Shown here: one piece after another, positions 5,224 through 5,779 of the stretch
How the letters are laid out: every line of letters begins with the position of its first letter
Numbering within the stretch: the stretch's first letter is position 1
NCBI GenBank assembly: GCA_002438505.1
Contig: DJPI01000003.1
Span: 1,545-7,323 of the forward strand
Source of the DNA: Ruminococcaceae bacterium UBA6416
GTDB taxonomy: Bacteria; Bacillota; Clostridia; Oscillospirales; Acutalibacteraceae
Length of the DNA: 5,779 bases
Direction: 5' to 3'
Notes under the pieces: model-generated
The model's database searches: none
The model's input: the letters and a program-made list of their open reading frames with translations, nothing else
Told to the model about the DNA's origin: nothing
Made by a program: the position numbers and the translations under genes

Positions 5224-5306
5224 TTCGCAATGCGAAAGCTTGAGGATAAAGAAAAGCGGCTGAACCGGAATGTTGTTCAAGCCGCCGCCGCGCGCAATTC
5301 ATTGCG
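5224..5306. repeat. Small palindromes flanking the terminator
   Basis: TTCGCA-A-TGCGAA (5224-5236) and CGCAAT-TC-ATTGCG (5293-5306) are short perfect palindromes on either side of the terminator. The second is followed on the plus strand by GATGTTTTTCTTTT, so it might weakly terminate plus-strand transcripts. Functions are not established. Confidence 0.4.
5248..5285 (-). terminator. Intrinsic terminator on the minus strand
   Basis: Read on the minus strand, GCGGCTTGAAC (5275-5285) pairs with GTTCAGCCGC (5256-5265) over 10 bp, with one bulged T and a 9-nt loop. TTTTCTTT follows immediately (5255-5248). This is a good Rho-independent terminator. It would end a transcript coming from the right, such as one covering the 39-codon frame at 5339-5458, and would separate it from the regulator promoter. 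Confidence 0.72.
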
Positions 5307-5338
5307 AGATGTTTTTCTTTTGTTTGTTTTCTTTTACT

Positions 5339-5458
5339 TTACTCTTCTTTACTTTTCTTTGTTGAGTTAATCCCGAATTTATGAAGGTTAATCCCGGATT
5401 CATCAGGGTTAATCCCGGACTTATCGAGGTTATTTTCGGATTTACTCGCAATCACCAT
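5339..5458 (-). CDS. Possible 39-residue peptide with 7-residue repeats
   Basis: An ATG (5456-5458) opens a 39-codon frame ending in TAA at 5339-5341. It contains degenerate heptad-length repeats: LDKSGIN, PDESGIN and LHKFGIN, preceded by a diverged ASKSENN, then a lysine/glutamate-rich tail (STKKSKEE). The tandem DNA repeat is exactly seven codons, the frame stays open across all copies, and an intrinsic terminator follows 53 nt after the stop; these favour a real gene. Against it, the ribosome binding site is weak (TAGG near the ATG), no promoter is convincing, and most copy-to-copy changes alter amino acids. The repeats may instead be DNA or RNA sites. No family is recognised. Confidence 0.35.
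   Translation of the reverse strand: MVIASKSENNLDKSGINPDESGINLHKFGINSTKKSKEE
5366..5449. repeat. Four 21-bp tandem direct repeats
   Basis: Copies start at 5366, 5387, 5408 and 5429, with exact 21-bp period. The first three share GTTAATCCCG; the fourth (GTTATTTTCG) is diverged. The consensus is close to GTTAATCCCGGATTTATCGAG read in two parts. Each good copy contains a small dyad (AATCC-C-GGATT). A 21-bp period places each copy on the same DNA face (two helical turns) and is also seven codons, so both an iteron/operator array and a coding repeat fit. Confidence 0.88.
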
Positions 5459-5779
5459 AAAACCTAGCTTTTTTCTTTGGAAAGAAGCCTGTGTTTCGAG
5501 TTAACCGCAACCTTGCGTTTTAATCCTTTTTCAGCACTTTCTGCAATTACTCTATGCGCGGATTTTTAGTGCTGCCTGATAAGTTATCTATGCTTTTAAA
5601 CTTTGAGAAAGGCTGAACCTAACCGTTTTTGCAAAAAATCCGCGAGAAAAAAATTGGCACGGCTTAACGGCTATATAAAGCATTGGGAAAGGCGCGTATC
5701 TTGTAGACTGCAGAAAGCGGATTTGTCCGATTAAAAGGGGGCTTTTGCAGTGCGTCTGTTGTAGGCGCACCGGTTCTAG
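5459..5779. other. Intergenic region with hairpins, no gene recognised
   Basis: No protein or tRNA/rRNA gene is recognised here. Visible elements are TTCTTT-GG-AAAGAA (5473-5486), CGCAA-CC-TTGCG (5506-5517), arms CAGCACT (5532-5538) and AGTGCTG (5568-5574), a 12-bp palindrome TTTTTGCAAAAA (5626-5637), and a nested stem at 5707-5751. No promoter with good -35, -10 and spacing was found on either strand. A gene continuing beyond the right edge cannot be assessed. Confidence 0.5.
5707..5751. repeat. Nested stem-loop near right edge
   Basis: ACTGCAGAAAGC (5707-5718) pairs with GCTTTTGCAGT (5741-5751) over 11 bp with one bulge, enclosing CGGA-TTTG-TCCG (5718-5729). A further small stem GTGCG/CGCAC follows (5750-5754 with 5766-5770). 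The pairing could form in RNA from either strand or as a cruciform. It could be part of a dispersed repeat or a small RNA; neither is shown. Confidence 0.45.

Noticed and set aside
5366..5449. CRISPR array
   Set aside because: Period is 21 bp with no unique spacers between repeats, and no cas genes are present.
5581..5590. DnaA box or replication origin with the 21-bp repeats as iterons
   Set aside because: The nearest TTAT-type match has three mismatches, no replication initiator gene is present, and the gene content looks chromosomal. Not enough to call an origin.
5654..5679. Plus-strand promoter (TTGGCA and TATAAA)
   Set aside because: Spacer is only 14 nt and no gene follows within the window.
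5588..5770. 60-codon minus-strand frame starting with GTG at 5768-5770
   Set aside because: The start lies in a hairpin, no ribosome binding site is seen, the product has no domain, and the frame runs through palindromes and T-runs.

Overview
The window looks like a chromosomal segment of a low-to-moderate GC Gram-positive anaerobe, most likely a Clostridia (Oscillospirales-type) bacterium. This is inferred from the CdaA-CdaR (YbbR) pair, the DUF3343 plus class V aminotransferase pair, strong GGAGG-type ribosome binding sites and SigA-type promoters. All recognised genes lie on the minus strand, so the window reads from right to left.

Right third (about 4786-5779): no confident protein gene. 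It holds, in transcription order, a structured stretch (5459-5779), a 39-codon open frame built on four 21-bp tandem repeats (5339-5458), a convincing minus-strand intrinsic terminator (5248-5285), several inverted repeats, and a near-consensus SigA promoter (5060-5088) with a perfect LexA/SOS-type dyad (5034-5047) just downstream of its -10 box. A leader of about 270 nt follows, with 38-nt tandem repeats. It leads into a gene with an unusual regulator architecture, a sigma-70 region-4-like helix-turn-helix joined to a C-terminal XRE helix-turn-helix (4138-4785, TTG start). A 71-residue charged helical protein is encoded 15 nt further on (3907-4122).

Middle (2374-3752): a two-gene unit with an ATGA stop/start overlap. 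DUF3343, a small putative sulfur/selenium carrier-like protein, precedes a PLP-dependent cysteine desulfurase-like enzyme with complete active-site motifs. A perfect 6-5-6 inverted repeat sits at the likely promoter.

Left (97-2266): cdaA (dacA), the membrane diadenylate cyclase, overlapping by 14 nt with cdaR (ybbR), its membrane-anchored partner. A good SigA-type promoter lies at 2312-2340. Together they would make c-di-AMP and regulate its synthesis, which affects cell-wall and potassium/osmotic homeostasis.

The three units appear independent. The most unusual part is the right third: a possibly DNA-damage-controlled regulator with a repeat-rich leader, next to a small repeat-containing transcription unit of unknown role.
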